From Paenibacillus beijingensis (GTDB lineage: Bacteria > Bacillota > Bacilli > Paenibacillales > Paenibacillaceae): a stretch of 64,000 bases of DNA. The notes under the pieces were generated by a model. The model worked only from the letters and a program-made list of their open reading frames with translations, ran no database searches and had not been told where the DNA came from. Positions 1-8,016 of the stretch are shown in pieces. The stretch spans positions 1,889,001 through 1,953,000 of the forward strand of contig NZ_CP011058.1 of the NCBI RefSeq assembly GCF_000961095.1, written 5' to 3'. The translations under genes and the position numbers were made by a program. The first letter of the stretch is position 1. Every line of letters starts with the position of its first letter.

Positions 1-787
1 GTCCCTGGTCTTCTTGACAAAAACCGATATCATAGCCGTTATAGTTTTCATCGATACCGGATCCTGCATTTTGAACTAGCGTTCTTTTTAAGGTCTGAAT
101 AGTATTCTTGTTAAAAATAAATGTACTCCCTAGTTCTTCTGAAACTTCTTTTTCAACATCACCGATAACTAAACGATCATTCTCTGTGTGCTGAATTACA
201 TCAAATACAACAGTCTGCCCTTGTTCTAAATCGATAACCGGAATATAAAAAACCGTATGTCCAAAACAAACGAGCCGATCCTTCTCATAAAGAAGATTTG
301 TGCAAAATTTAGGATCTACCCGATATGGTTCTCCGTTAATTGTAATATTAGTTGAAAGCATGAGTTTATCGGTTGTTTTGACTTGGACCTTCAAATAATC
401 ATAAAAGAAAACAAGTTTTGAGGAGACGATCCCTGCTCCGGAAGTTTTAATCCCGTGATACAGATTATAAAGCCAGTCCGGTTCAACTCTTGTATCATTG
501 TTTAAAAATACGATATATTCTCCGTTAGCGTGCTTAACCCCGTAATTATTTCCGCCGGCAAAGCCCAAATTTTGACCCGGATTTAAAATTTTTAAGTTTT
601 TGATTCTTGCTTCATAGTTATTTTTCAAATATGTAATCGAATCATCAATAGAATTGTTATCAACAACTATAATTTCATAGGAGATATCGGACGCCTTCAA
701 AGTCAAAAACGAATCAAAAAGGTCTTTAAAGTACTTTTTTCCATTATAATTGACGATAATAATCGAAACATCAAAATGAGATACCAT
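1..787 (-). CDS. Glycosyltransferase family 2, 3' end cut by window edge
   Basis: The minus-strand frame is open from an ATG at 787 to the left edge (262 codons, no stop), so the C-terminus is missing. The start reads MVSHFDVSIIIVNYNG, the classical GT-A family 2 opening, followed by VVDNNS (nucleotide-sugar binding), NLGFAGGNNYG and FLNNDTRVEPDW, the motif holding the metal-binding acidic residues. This is the pattern of rhamnosyltransferase-like enzymes that extend surface polysaccharides. The first 17 bases overlap the 3' end of the upstream GT4 gene, so the two are translationally coupled members of the wzm-wzt operon. Donor and acceptor cannot be told from sequence. Confidence 0.85.
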   Translation of the reverse strand, partial: MVSHFDVSIIIVNYNGKKYFKDLFDSFLTLKASDISYEIIVVDNNSIDDSITYLKNNYEARIKNLKILNPGQNLGFAGGNNYGVKHANGEYIVFLNNDTRVEPDWLYNLYHGIKTSGAGIVSSKLVFFYDYLKVQVKTTDKLMLSTNITINGEPYRVDPKFCTNLLYEKDRLVCFGHTVFYIPVIDLEQGQTVVFDVIQHTENDRLVIGDVEKEVSEELGSTFIFNKNTIQTLKRTLVQNAGSGIDENYNGYDIGFCQEDQG

Positions 788-1955
788 CAAAAATCTCCTT
801 ATTTTTTTGGTAAAATTTCTCGATCGAGAAATGGTCCGCTCTTTTATAACAATTTTTCGAAACGATCTCCCATTGTTTATTATTTTCCATCAATTCAAGA
901 GTCAGTTCTAATAATTGTTGTTCATCATCCCACAGATAGCCATTAACCTCATTTTCCACAATTTCCGGTTGCCCCCCCTTATTAATAACGACCGGAACAA
1001 CACCATAACTCATTGCTTCTACTGTCGTGATCCCAAAATGCTCCATTTTCTCTGGGAATTCAGCGTCGTTTTCCATATAGCCGGTTGCATGCCAAAAGAT
1101 TTTTGCTTCCCTATATAAGGACTCAAGCTCTTCCAGGGAACAATTAAGATGAAGATAAATAGGATAGCCCTTTATTTTTTCTTGGATGCCCTGAATATAT
1201 TTTAAATCCTCCTCCATGGAAGAAACGGCTCCGACCAAATGGTATTCCCACCCCTTAAACCGTTCAATGTTACGAATGAAAAAATCAATCATCCAATCCT
1301 GCTTTTTATTATGTGCTCCAACAAAAAAACGACCTACAGATAAAAGGATATCCTTTCTTTCCTCATTAACGGAGGCTCTTTTCTCCAGTAGCTCTTCTGA
1401 AAAAACCGGAGGATAAACGATCCGATTTTTCTTGCCGGTTTTCCATATGTATTCAAGCCAATGGTTGGTGAATAACGAATTCGATAGATAGTAGTCGTAA
1501 CTTCTTCTAAACTGGAAATCCAAAAAACGCCATACCGCTCTAGTTGCTAACGAACCGCTATGAAACGACCGCTGAGGCGGAAACATGCAAGAATAAATAT
1601 TTCTCTTTGCCCTTCCAATATGTTTGCTAAGATACATAAAGTTTATAAATAGATCATAGCCGGATGATAACTTCTCAATCCGTTTTTTATTTTGATAATG
1701 CTCCATCAAACTTCCCGGCTTAGGCAGATCCAACTTTTTTAACTTTGTATGACAGAGTTTAATGCCAAATCTGTCGCTAAAGGTTTCAATGGTCGGATAA
1801 TCGTCTGCATTAATGTCTATATTGTTGTAGTTATGAACCAAAATATCAATTTCAACCGAATCATAATTGTTTTCAATGAATTTGCACAAATAACCCATAT
1901 GCTTTTCCCCGCCCCCTAAAGTAGGGAAATACGGGTTTAACACAAGAACTTTCAT
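771..1955 (-). CDS. Glycosyltransferase family 4 (GT-B fold)
   Basis: This is a 394-residue cytoplasmic glycosyltransferase. The N-terminus MKVLVLNPYFPTLGGGEKH is a Rossmann start with a glycine-rich acceptor loop, and the C-terminal half carries the GT4 signature: ILLSVGRFF (about residue 205), then GITTVEAMSYGVVPVV and GGQPEIVENEVNGYLW, which contains the E-x7-E donor-binding element. It probably adds sugars to the lipid-linked glycan exported by the neighbouring Wzm/Wzt. It starts 9 bases after the coiled-coil gene and overlaps the next GT2 gene. Base composition is AT-rich like the rest of the operon. The sugar is unknown. Confidence 0.88.
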   Translation of the reverse strand: MKVLVLNPYFPTLGGGEKHMGYLCKFIENNYDSVEIDILVHNYNNIDINADDYPTIETFSDRFGIKLCHTKLKKLDLPKPGSLMEHYQNKKRIEKLSSGYDLFINFMYLSKHIGRAKRNIYSCMFPPQRSFHSGSLATRAVWRFLDFQFRRSYDYYLSNSLFTNHWLEYIWKTGKKNRIVYPPVFSEELLEKRASVNEERKDILLSVGRFFVGAHNKKQDWMIDFFIRNIERFKGWEYHLVGAVSSMEEDLKYIQGIQEKIKGYPIYLHLNCSLEELESLYREAKIFWHATGYMENDAEFPEKMEHFGITTVEAMSYGVVPVVINKGGQPEIVENEVNGYLWDDEQQLLELTLELMENNKQWEIVSKNCYKRADHFSIEKFYQKNKEIFDGISF

Positions 1956-1963
1956 CTACCCAG

Positions 1964-3514
1964 TCACCTTTCTCTATCTATAAGCTGTTTCTTTAACGCA
2001 TCCAGTTCATAACTTTTAGCGTGATGCATTGACTCCAGACGATTTATTTCGTCCGTTTTGCTTTGAAGTTCTTGTTTAGTTTGTTCAATATATTGATGAT
2101 GTTTCTTTTTTAAGTATTCCCATTCCACTGTCAGCGCTTTTAAAATTTCTTCTAACCCTTGATTGTCTATATGACATTGATGATGAATTTTTTTTAGATC
2201 CTCGTGATCAAATCTAAGGTTTTGATATTCCTCTTGAAGCAATTGATAGTTTTGAAGTTCATTTAGTATTTCTTGTTTTTCTTCATTTGAAGCCTCAATC
2301 TTCTGACGATTAACTTCCAACTCATACATTAGACTTGAAATTTTCGCTTTTAACTCCTCAATATGACCTTTTAGGCCCGGATACTTTAAATATACAACTT
2401 TCCCTTTACTAAACGGAGTTTGATGTTGGTTGCTTACTTGTTTTAACAACACATTAAATTTGGTAATATTATGCGAGAACCTATCCATAATCTCGATTTT
2501 TTGAACTTGTTCTTTAATGACATGTTTAAATTCTTTAATCACTAAATCATTTTGGAGAATTGTTTTCTCAGCCTTTTTAAGCTCATCCTTAAGCTGCTCT
2601 TTTGCGCTTACGTTTGCATCTAACTTTAACTTCAACCTATTGTTATCATATTCAAAGGCCAGCTTATCTTTTTTCAATTGTTCAATAACCATTTGGGAAG
2701 CTTCGCATTCTTTCTTCAATTGCTCGAGTTGAACATTTTTATGATTGATTTCATTTATCAATTCATCAAGGGTCTTTTGGTTCTTCCTATATTGCGGAGC
2801 AATTGAAAAAGCTTTTGTTTTACCCATTACATAAGCTTGAAAAGCCTCTTCCATTTCATTAAATAATTGAATATCCTCTTCATTAATATTATACTTCGGA
2901 TAAATTTCTTCTATCTTTAAGAAACCTGTTGTATAGTCCCGGTATTTCCAGAAAAAAAGGTGTAAAGAGCGATATAAAAGATATTGTATCGGAACTGCCT
3001 GTTGAAAAACCCATTCATAGTCGATTACAGTATGATCACCGGCCTGATTTATAATTACATTCTCAAAGGTCAGGTCAACGTTGCTTACATCTAAACATTC
3101 ATAGGGGCGCTTAATTTCCATGTTCAAATCGGATAAATAGTCTTTATGCTCAGGAAATCTTTTTGCTGATACCCCTAAACTGCGCAAAAAATTATAAAAT
3201 CGCTCCAAATGGGATAAAAAAAGCGACTGGTCTCTGTTAAAAACCGCCTCAAACATCAGGCTATCGAATGAATTCCCTTCAATAAAAGGGAATTGGATTT
3301 CCGTCCCTAGCATCGTGGATGGTACAATTGAACAATTGAAGTAACTTCTTTTCAATGTTTTATAGCTTTCACTCATAGCCTGAATATGATGTACCGCTTC
3401 TTCTGTTAGAGGTTTTTTTACGACTTTTTTTGTATTTCCTTCTTTATAAATGGCTGTGCTGATTTGAAATTGAGGTAAACGGTCACGATTAAATTTAACA
3501 AAAAGCAGTCTCAC
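1964..3514 (-). CDS. Kinase-like domain with long C-terminal coiled coil (WbdD kinase/ruler-like)
   Basis: Residues about 1-235 look like a small-molecule kinase fold: DLTFENVII resembles a catalytic loop and VIDYEWVF a DFG-equivalent metal site. From about residue 250 to the end (516) the sequence is almost continuous charged heptads, with a short break near KGKVVYLKYPGLKGH, so a long coiled coil. The GTG start at 3514 forms a GTGA overlap with the methyltransferase stop and has AAAGGGGG upstream; an ATG 21 bases further up would overlap more. Methyltransferase, kinase and coiled coil in order is the layout of E. coli O8/O9a WbdD, which caps and measures the O-polysaccharide. The functional match is inference; similarity in the kinase core is weak. 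Confidence 0.7.
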   Translation of the reverse strand: MRLLFVKFNRDRLPQFQISTAIYKEGNTKKVVKKPLTEEAVHHIQAMSESYKTLKRSYFNCSIVPSTMLGTEIQFPFIEGNSFDSLMFEAVFNRDQSLFLSHLERFYNFLRSLGVSAKRFPEHKDYLSDLNMEIKRPYECLDVSNVDLTFENVIINQAGDHTVIDYEWVFQQAVPIQYLLYRSLHLFFWKYRDYTTGFLKIEEIYPKYNINEEDIQLFNEMEEAFQAYVMGKTKAFSIAPQYRKNQKTLDELINEINHKNVQLEQLKKECEASQMVIEQLKKDKLAFEYDNNRLKLKLDANVSAKEQLKDELKKAEKTILQNDLVIKEFKHVIKEQVQKIEIMDRFSHNITKFNVLLKQVSNQHQTPFSKGKVVYLKYPGLKGHIEELKAKISSLMYELEVNRQKIEASNEEKQEILNELQNYQLLQEEYQNLRFDHEDLKKIHHQCHIDNQGLEEILKALTVEWEYLKKKHHQYIEQTKQELQSKTDEINRLESMHHAKSYELDALKKQLIDRER

Positions 3515-4449
3515 TCTGCTTCCCCCTTTTTGCAAAAGACAAGAAACGAGTTGGCAAAAAAGCCAAACTGCCCGGTTTCTGTGATCCCTTTCGCCGTCCG
3601 TTCTTCGTTAAAAAGTAAGAACCGATCTTGATCGTAGCTATCGGTGTTTGGAGCAAAGCTTCCCGGAGACGGGGAAAAATCATCCGTATAGATTGCCACC
3701 GGCATTTTATAATCTGGCATCGGATAATAGAATTCAATGTCTTTAAACCCGGTCTCGGTTAACAAGTTTCGAAGTTCATGATTCGAAAAAGTCGCCACTC
3801 CGAGATCTTGTTCATGAGAACGGTAATTCTCTAAACTGTCAAAAATCCGTCCCGTATGATCCTCTCTCGCTCCTGCCCAATATTTAAGCCCATATTTATT
3901 TTCAATGGCAATAATCAACGTTCCATCATCTTCAATAAATTCTTTTATTTTCAATAAAAATTGATGAAAAGGAGAAGATGAAGTTGTAAATTTCCCTGCA
4001 TATTCCAATACACCAATAAGAGTTACATAATCAAATTGCTGTTGAAGCTGAATGTCATTCAAATTCCCTACAACTACTTCTAGATTTTTTTGGTTACGAT
4101 GACGATTCCCAATTATTTCAGCTCTGCGTTTAGAAAGCTCGACTGCAATGACTTGCTGTGTTTTTTCACAAAGAAGACCCGTCAGCGCTCCGCAGCCTGC
4201 TCCAATTTCCAGCACACGTCCATTCGGGTCAAAGGAATACCAATCCAGCAAGTTTAATCTTTGAGAGGACAAGTGATAAAGCACTGGCCATCGCGAATCC
4301 TGCGCTAAAACTTTTGCAATTTCCAGCGGGTTGTTAGCCGTAGTTTTGACCAATTGAAGAATTTCATCTTCAATATCACCATCATTGTATGAATCTTCGC
4401 CTGTATAGAATTGCAGGTTCATTTTTACGTTTCCGATTATATCAGTCAT
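3511..4449 (-). CDS. Class I SAM-dependent methyltransferase (WbdD methyltransferase-like)
   Basis: This 312-residue Rossmann methyltransferase has motif I VLEIGAGCGALTG, the acidic ribose contact VIAVELSKRRAEI, and TLIGVLEYAGKF as motif IV. The segment before motif I (DSRWPVLYHLSSQRLNLLDWY) is typical of methyltransferases in surface-polysaccharide clusters that sit with Wzm/Wzt. The ATG at 4449 was chosen because an upstream ATG at 4548 would overlap the Wzt gene by 80 bases, and protein similarity begins at MTDIIGN. It overlaps the next gene by 4 bases. The likely role is methylating a terminal phosphate or sugar on the glycan, the cap that Wzt's C-terminal domain would recognise; this is inferred from context. 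Confidence 0.85.
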   Translation of the reverse strand: MTDIIGNVKMNLQFYTGEDSYNDGDIEDEILQLVKTTANNPLEIAKVLAQDSRWPVLYHLSSQRLNLLDWYSFDPNGRVLEIGAGCGALTGLLCEKTQQVIAVELSKRRAEIIGNRHRNQKNLEVVVGNLNDIQLQQQFDYVTLIGVLEYAGKFTTSSSPFHQFLLKIKEFIEDDGTLIIAIENKYGLKYWAGAREDHTGRIFDSLENYRSHEQDLGVATFSNHELRNLLTETGFKDIEFYYPMPDYKMPVAIYTDDFSPSPGSFAPNTDSYDQDRFLLFNEERTAKGITETGQFGFFANSFLVFCKKGEAE

Positions 4450-4468
4450 CGAATAAGGCCTCTTTATT

Positions 4469-5743
4469 CTAGTTTTTAACGATATGAATCGTTGAGTCGA
4501 TATCGTAAACGCCAACAATTTTTTTGAACATCGTTGTCTCAAATGCAATCACATCATATAGTCGATGGTACACGACCAAATCTTCATTTGTGCCTGTAAA
4601 ACCGGTACAGCCTAAGGACAACGTATAATATCCGCTTTGTAGATTTACTTTTTGCGAGAATGTTACCGTTAATGAATCCCCTGCCTTAAACGAGCCTGTA
4701 TCCAGATTTTGAAACCAAGTATTTGTTCCCGACAGTTCATTCCCCTTCAAGTCTTTAATCGTAAACGCGAATATAGGATCTTGAACGAGCTCATTAAAAC
4801 GTACTTTCATTTTAATATAAATCAATTCATCACTAATGATTTTTGAAATGAGCTGATTATTTTCATCAAAGATCCCATAATCGACAATTTCCACTTCTTT
4901 ATTTCCGTATTCAAGCCTTGCCTGATTTTCTTGATAAAAAACTCTCCACTCGCCTTCTTCCGAAGGGGAGTAGGATTTGTTGATTTTAAAATCCTCGCTT
5001 ACATCGTAAAGATTCACCAAAATTTTTTTATAGAGATCGACCATTTCCTTGGGGGTTCCTTCGGCCACTTTGCGTCCATCGTTTATGACAACGGCATGTG
5101 TGCAGTACCGAAGAACCGTTTCCAAGGAATGTGTGACAAAAAGGATTGTTTTTCCCTTTTCTTTAAATTCATTGAACTTCCTAAAGCACTTTGTCTGGAA
5201 TGCAACGTCACCAACAGACAGTGCTTCATCAACAATCAATATATCCGGTTCTACATTGATCGCTACAGCAAAGGCAAGACGGGCAAACATCCCGCTTGAG
5301 TAAGTTTTTACAGGCCGGTGGATAAAATCGCCGATATCAGCAAACTGCAATATCGCGGGAATCTTTTCGGTTATTTCTTCCTTCGTGAATCCCATAAACA
5401 TACCGTTAAGATATATGTTTTCAATACCGCTGTATTCCGGGTTAAATCCCGCTCCTAATTCCAATAATGCCGCGATTTTACCGTTTACTTTGATCGTTCC
5501 GCTTGTAGGCTTCAAAACGCCGGTAATCATCTTCAGCAAAGTCGATTTTCCTGCTCCGTTTTTACCCAGTATCCCGACCGTTTCTCCCTCTGGTATCATA
5601 AGGTCTAATTCTGAAGTAGCATTAAAATCGGTATGATATTTTTTACCTAAAGGATTTATCGACTCCTTAAGTCGATCAGCAGGTTTAGGATATAATTTAT
5701 AAATCTTGGATAATTGCTTTACTTCTATCGCATATTTCTTCAT
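4469..5743 (-). CDS. wzt: Polysaccharide ABC transporter ATP-binding protein with carbohydrate-binding C-domain (Wzt)
   Basis: This is a 424-residue two-domain ATPase. Residues 1-240 form the nucleotide-binding domain: Walker A GILGKNGAGKST (57-68), ALLELGAGFNPEYSG typical of Wzt/TagH-class proteins, the YSSGM signature and Walker B ILIVDEALSVGD. Residues about 255-424 are a beta-rich Wzt_C domain that in E. coli O8/O9a binds the capped end of the polysaccharide. It starts 15 bases after wzm and they form the exporter for undecaprenyl-linked glycan. The long C-domain implies export of a finished, end-modified chain and fits the methyltransferase and kinase genes that follow. Confidence 0.93.
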   Translation of the reverse strand: MKKYAIEVKQLSKIYKLYPKPADRLKESINPLGKKYHTDFNATSELDLMIPEGETVGILGKNGAGKSTLLKMITGVLKPTSGTIKVNGKIAALLELGAGFNPEYSGIENIYLNGMFMGFTKEEITEKIPAILQFADIGDFIHRPVKTYSSGMFARLAFAVAINVEPDILIVDEALSVGDVAFQTKCFRKFNEFKEKGKTILFVTHSLETVLRYCTHAVVINDGRKVAEGTPKEMVDLYKKILVNLYDVSEDFKINKSYSPSEEGEWRVFYQENQARLEYGNKEVEIVDYGIFDENNQLISKIISDELIYIKMKVRFNELVQDPIFAFTIKDLKGNELSGTNTWFQNLDTGSFKAGDSLTVTFSQKVNLQSGYYTLSLGCTGFTGTNEDLVVYHRLYDVIAFETTMFKKIVGVYDIDSTIHIVKN

Positions 5744-5758
5744 TAAATTTTCCCCTTC

Positions 5759-6550
5759 TTACAGTACATCCGCAAAATGAGGACGCAATCTTTTAAAAAC
5801 GATAACCCCAATACCAAATGCAACCAGTGTAAAGCTCCAATAATAAAGCGTCAGATTTGGAAATTCCCAGAACCATCGCTTATATATAAATGTATTTCGG
5901 TAACCTTCTACAATATAATATACAGGATTTAGTTTAATCCAGTTCTTATATTTGTCGGGCAAAATCGATAAAGACCAAAAAATTGGCGTAAGCCAAAATA
6001 TTAATTGAACTGTCATTCCGACAAATTGTCCAACGTCTTTCAAAAAAACAACTACGGAGGAAGTAATCCAACCAATTGCCACGACTAAACAAACGGAGCA
6101 TATTACATAATAAATAATTTGCAATGTATATAAATCGGGAAAATGTTTATAAACGGAAAACATGATTATTAAGAAACATATGAAAAACAGATGAATAAAT
6201 AAAGAAGATACTACTTTCACAACCGGAAGAAGAGAGACTCGAAATACAACCTTCTTTACTAGGTAGCTGCTTTCTACAATTGAGTTAGTCGTGTTCAAAA
6301 AGCAATCTGAAATAAAAAACCATGGGACCATTGCAGCCATCAACCACAAAATGAAAGGGAAGTTATCAACAGGCGCTGATTTGAAGCCTACTTGAAAAAC
6401 AAACCAGAAAATTAAGACTTGAACTGTTGGCTGTACAAAAGCCCATGCAAAGCCCAAAAATGACCCTAAATAGCGGGTTTGCACATCTTTAATTGCTAAA
6501 TTGGAAATAAATATCAATTCACGAAATAATGGCTTTAATTTGAATTCCAC
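5759..6550 (-). CDS. wzm: Polysaccharide ABC transporter permease (Wzm)
   Basis: This 263-residue ABC-2 type permease has about six membrane spans and the family features YLGSFLGFAWAFVQP near the N-terminus, LTPIFWSLSILPDKY and NPVYYIVEGYR near the C-terminus. With Wzt it moves lipid-linked polysaccharide across the cytoplasmic membrane. The start is GTG at 6550, preceded by GGAGG ten bases upstream; there is no nearby ATG. It is the first gene of the leftward operon and is divergent from the glycosyltransferase at 6831. Confidence 0.92.
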   Translation of the reverse strand: MEFKLKPLFRELIFISNLAIKDVQTRYLGSFLGFAWAFVQPTVQVLIFWFVFQVGFKSAPVDNFPFILWLMAAMVPWFFISDCFLNTTNSIVESSYLVKKVVFRVSLLPVVKVVSSLFIHLFFICFLIIMFSVYKHFPDLYTLQIIYYVICSVCLVVAIGWITSSVVVFLKDVGQFVGMTVQLIFWLTPIFWSLSILPDKYKNWIKLNPVYYIVEGYRNTFIYKRWFWEFPNLTLYYWSFTLVAFGIGVIVFKRLRPHFADVL

Positions 6551-6830
6551 TTAACTCGATCCTCCACTCAGATGCTTCAGAACTGATCTTACTCGAAACA
6601 ATATTACCAAAAATTCAGTTGGGATGCACATACTTCTAAAATATAAATCAAAACTTGACGATAAAAGTGTGACAAAGTAGTCTTGCCTCCTTTCTTACTT
6701 ATCCAATTTATAGTATCATTGAGCTAGCCGTGTCTTTTTTATCGTAAGTCATGAAGTAATTCTCACTGCACTTTTGTCAAATACAAATAATGACGAATGG
6801 CTTTATTGACATTTTCAGGAGGAAATATCT
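6551..6830. promoter_or_regulatory. AT-rich divergent intergenic region
   Basis: The 280 bases between wzm and the GT2-GtrA gene must hold promoters for both directions. I see AT-rich stretches and TTGACA-like hexamers (near 6653 and 6808) but no pair with both boxes and spacing convincing enough to assign. Ribosome binding sites are clear at both ends (GGAGG before wzm; AGGAGG before the gene at 6831). Confidence 0.4.
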
Positions 6831-7985
6831 ATGGAATTAAGTATAATCATTCCAAGTTTTAATGAACGTGAGAATGTTAAAATTATCTCTGGTCGAATAA
6901 TTGAATCTCTAAAAAATCAGGATTGTGCTTATGAAATCTTATTTGTAGATGACAGCAAGGATGATACGCCTATCATTCTTGAACAGTTGTCTAAAGAACA
7001 CTCACAAGTTAGATATATACACCGGGAAAATGGTAGGGGGTTAGGGACGGCTGTTGTCGAAGGTTTTAACAAATCAATTGGAAAGAAAATTATAGTTATG
7101 GATTCTGATCTCCAACATCCCCCTGAACTTATACCTTTGATTTTTCAACGATTAAAAGAAGGTACTGATTTGATAATCCCCAGCAGGTTTGTTCCAGGAG
7201 GATCCGACGGAGGCTTAAATACTTTTCGCAAGTTTGTATCTTGGACAGCTCGGACAATCGGTCGCATCTCTTTGAAAAGAATGCGGAACATTACTGATTG
7301 CACAGGGGGTTATTTTGGGTTAAATCGTAGTATATTACACAATGCTCAACTCGATCCTATTGGATGGAAGATTTTAATGGAAATATTAGTTAAATGTGAA
7401 TACAAAACCGTTCATGAAATTCCTTATTCATTTGTCTCCCGTCATGCAGGGGAATCTAAGATGAGCATGAAAGAACAATGGAATTATTTAAAACATATTG
7501 CGAAGCTAATATGGAATAGCGATGAAGATAGAAGGTTCTATTTATTTTGTGCAATAGGCGCTTTGGGTGTTGGCGTGAATTTAATTAGCTTATATATTTT
7601 GGTTAACTTTCTTGGTTTGGGAGACTTGCGTTCTTCGATTATCGCTTCTTTTATTGCTATGGTAAACAACTACCTGTGGAATGATAACCTTACTTGGAAA
7701 AAATATAAGAAAAAGTCTTTGAAAAGACGATTCTTCCAATTCCCGAAATTTTTAATTGTAAGTGTGGTTGGTATAGGTATAACCGCTTTATTAGCCCAAA
7801 CTGCATCTTGGTTAGATCTCAATATTTTCTTTGGTCAATTTGCAGGTATCGTAGCAGCTACACTTTGGAACTTCAAAGCTAACAGTCTGTGGACTTGGTC
7901 TAACAAAGACACAAATGAATCTCGAGAAAAGACAAAAGTAATCGTTAGTCAAGAGCCTGTACAACTTTCGAAACAAGCTGTTTAA
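6831..7985 (+). CDS. Polyprenyl-phosphate glycosyltransferase fused to GtrA domain
   Basis: Residues 1-230 are a DPM1-like family 2 glycosyltransferase: LSIIIPSFNERENV, the donor motif FVDDSKDDT, the metal motif VMDSDLQHPPEL and the GGYFGLNRS region. Residues about 238-360 form a four-helix GtrA/GtcA-type membrane domain (LFCAIGALGVGVNLISLY start, FAGIVAATLWNF end). The first half would make undecaprenyl-phosphate-sugar and the second would flip or anchor it. In B. subtilis these functions are separate (CsbB and GtcA) and feed the GT-C protein YfhO. The next gene, 31 bases downstream, is GT-C-like, completing such a trio. AGGAGG lies 8 bases before the ATG. Confidence 0.88.
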   Translation: MELSIIIPSFNERENVKIISGRIIESLKNQDCAYEILFVDDSKDDTPIILEQLSKEHSQVRYIHRENGRGLGTAVVEGFNKSIGKKIIVMDSDLQHPPELIPLIFQRLKEGTDLIIPSRFVPGGSDGGLNTFRKFVSWTARTIGRISLKRMRNITDCTGGYFGLNRSILHNAQLDPIGWKILMEILVKCEYKTVHEIPYSFVSRHAGESKMSMKEQWNYLKHIAKLIWNSDEDRRFYLFCAIGALGVGVNLISLYILVNFLGLGDLRSSIIASFIAMVNNYLWNDNLTWKKYKKKSLKRRFFQFPKFLIVSVVGIGITALLAQTASWLDLNIFFGQFAGIVAATLWNFKANSLWTWSNKDTNESREKTKVIVSQEPVQLSKQAV

Positions 7986-8016
7986 CGTATAAATTTAAAT
8001 TATCAAGGAGAAAAAA

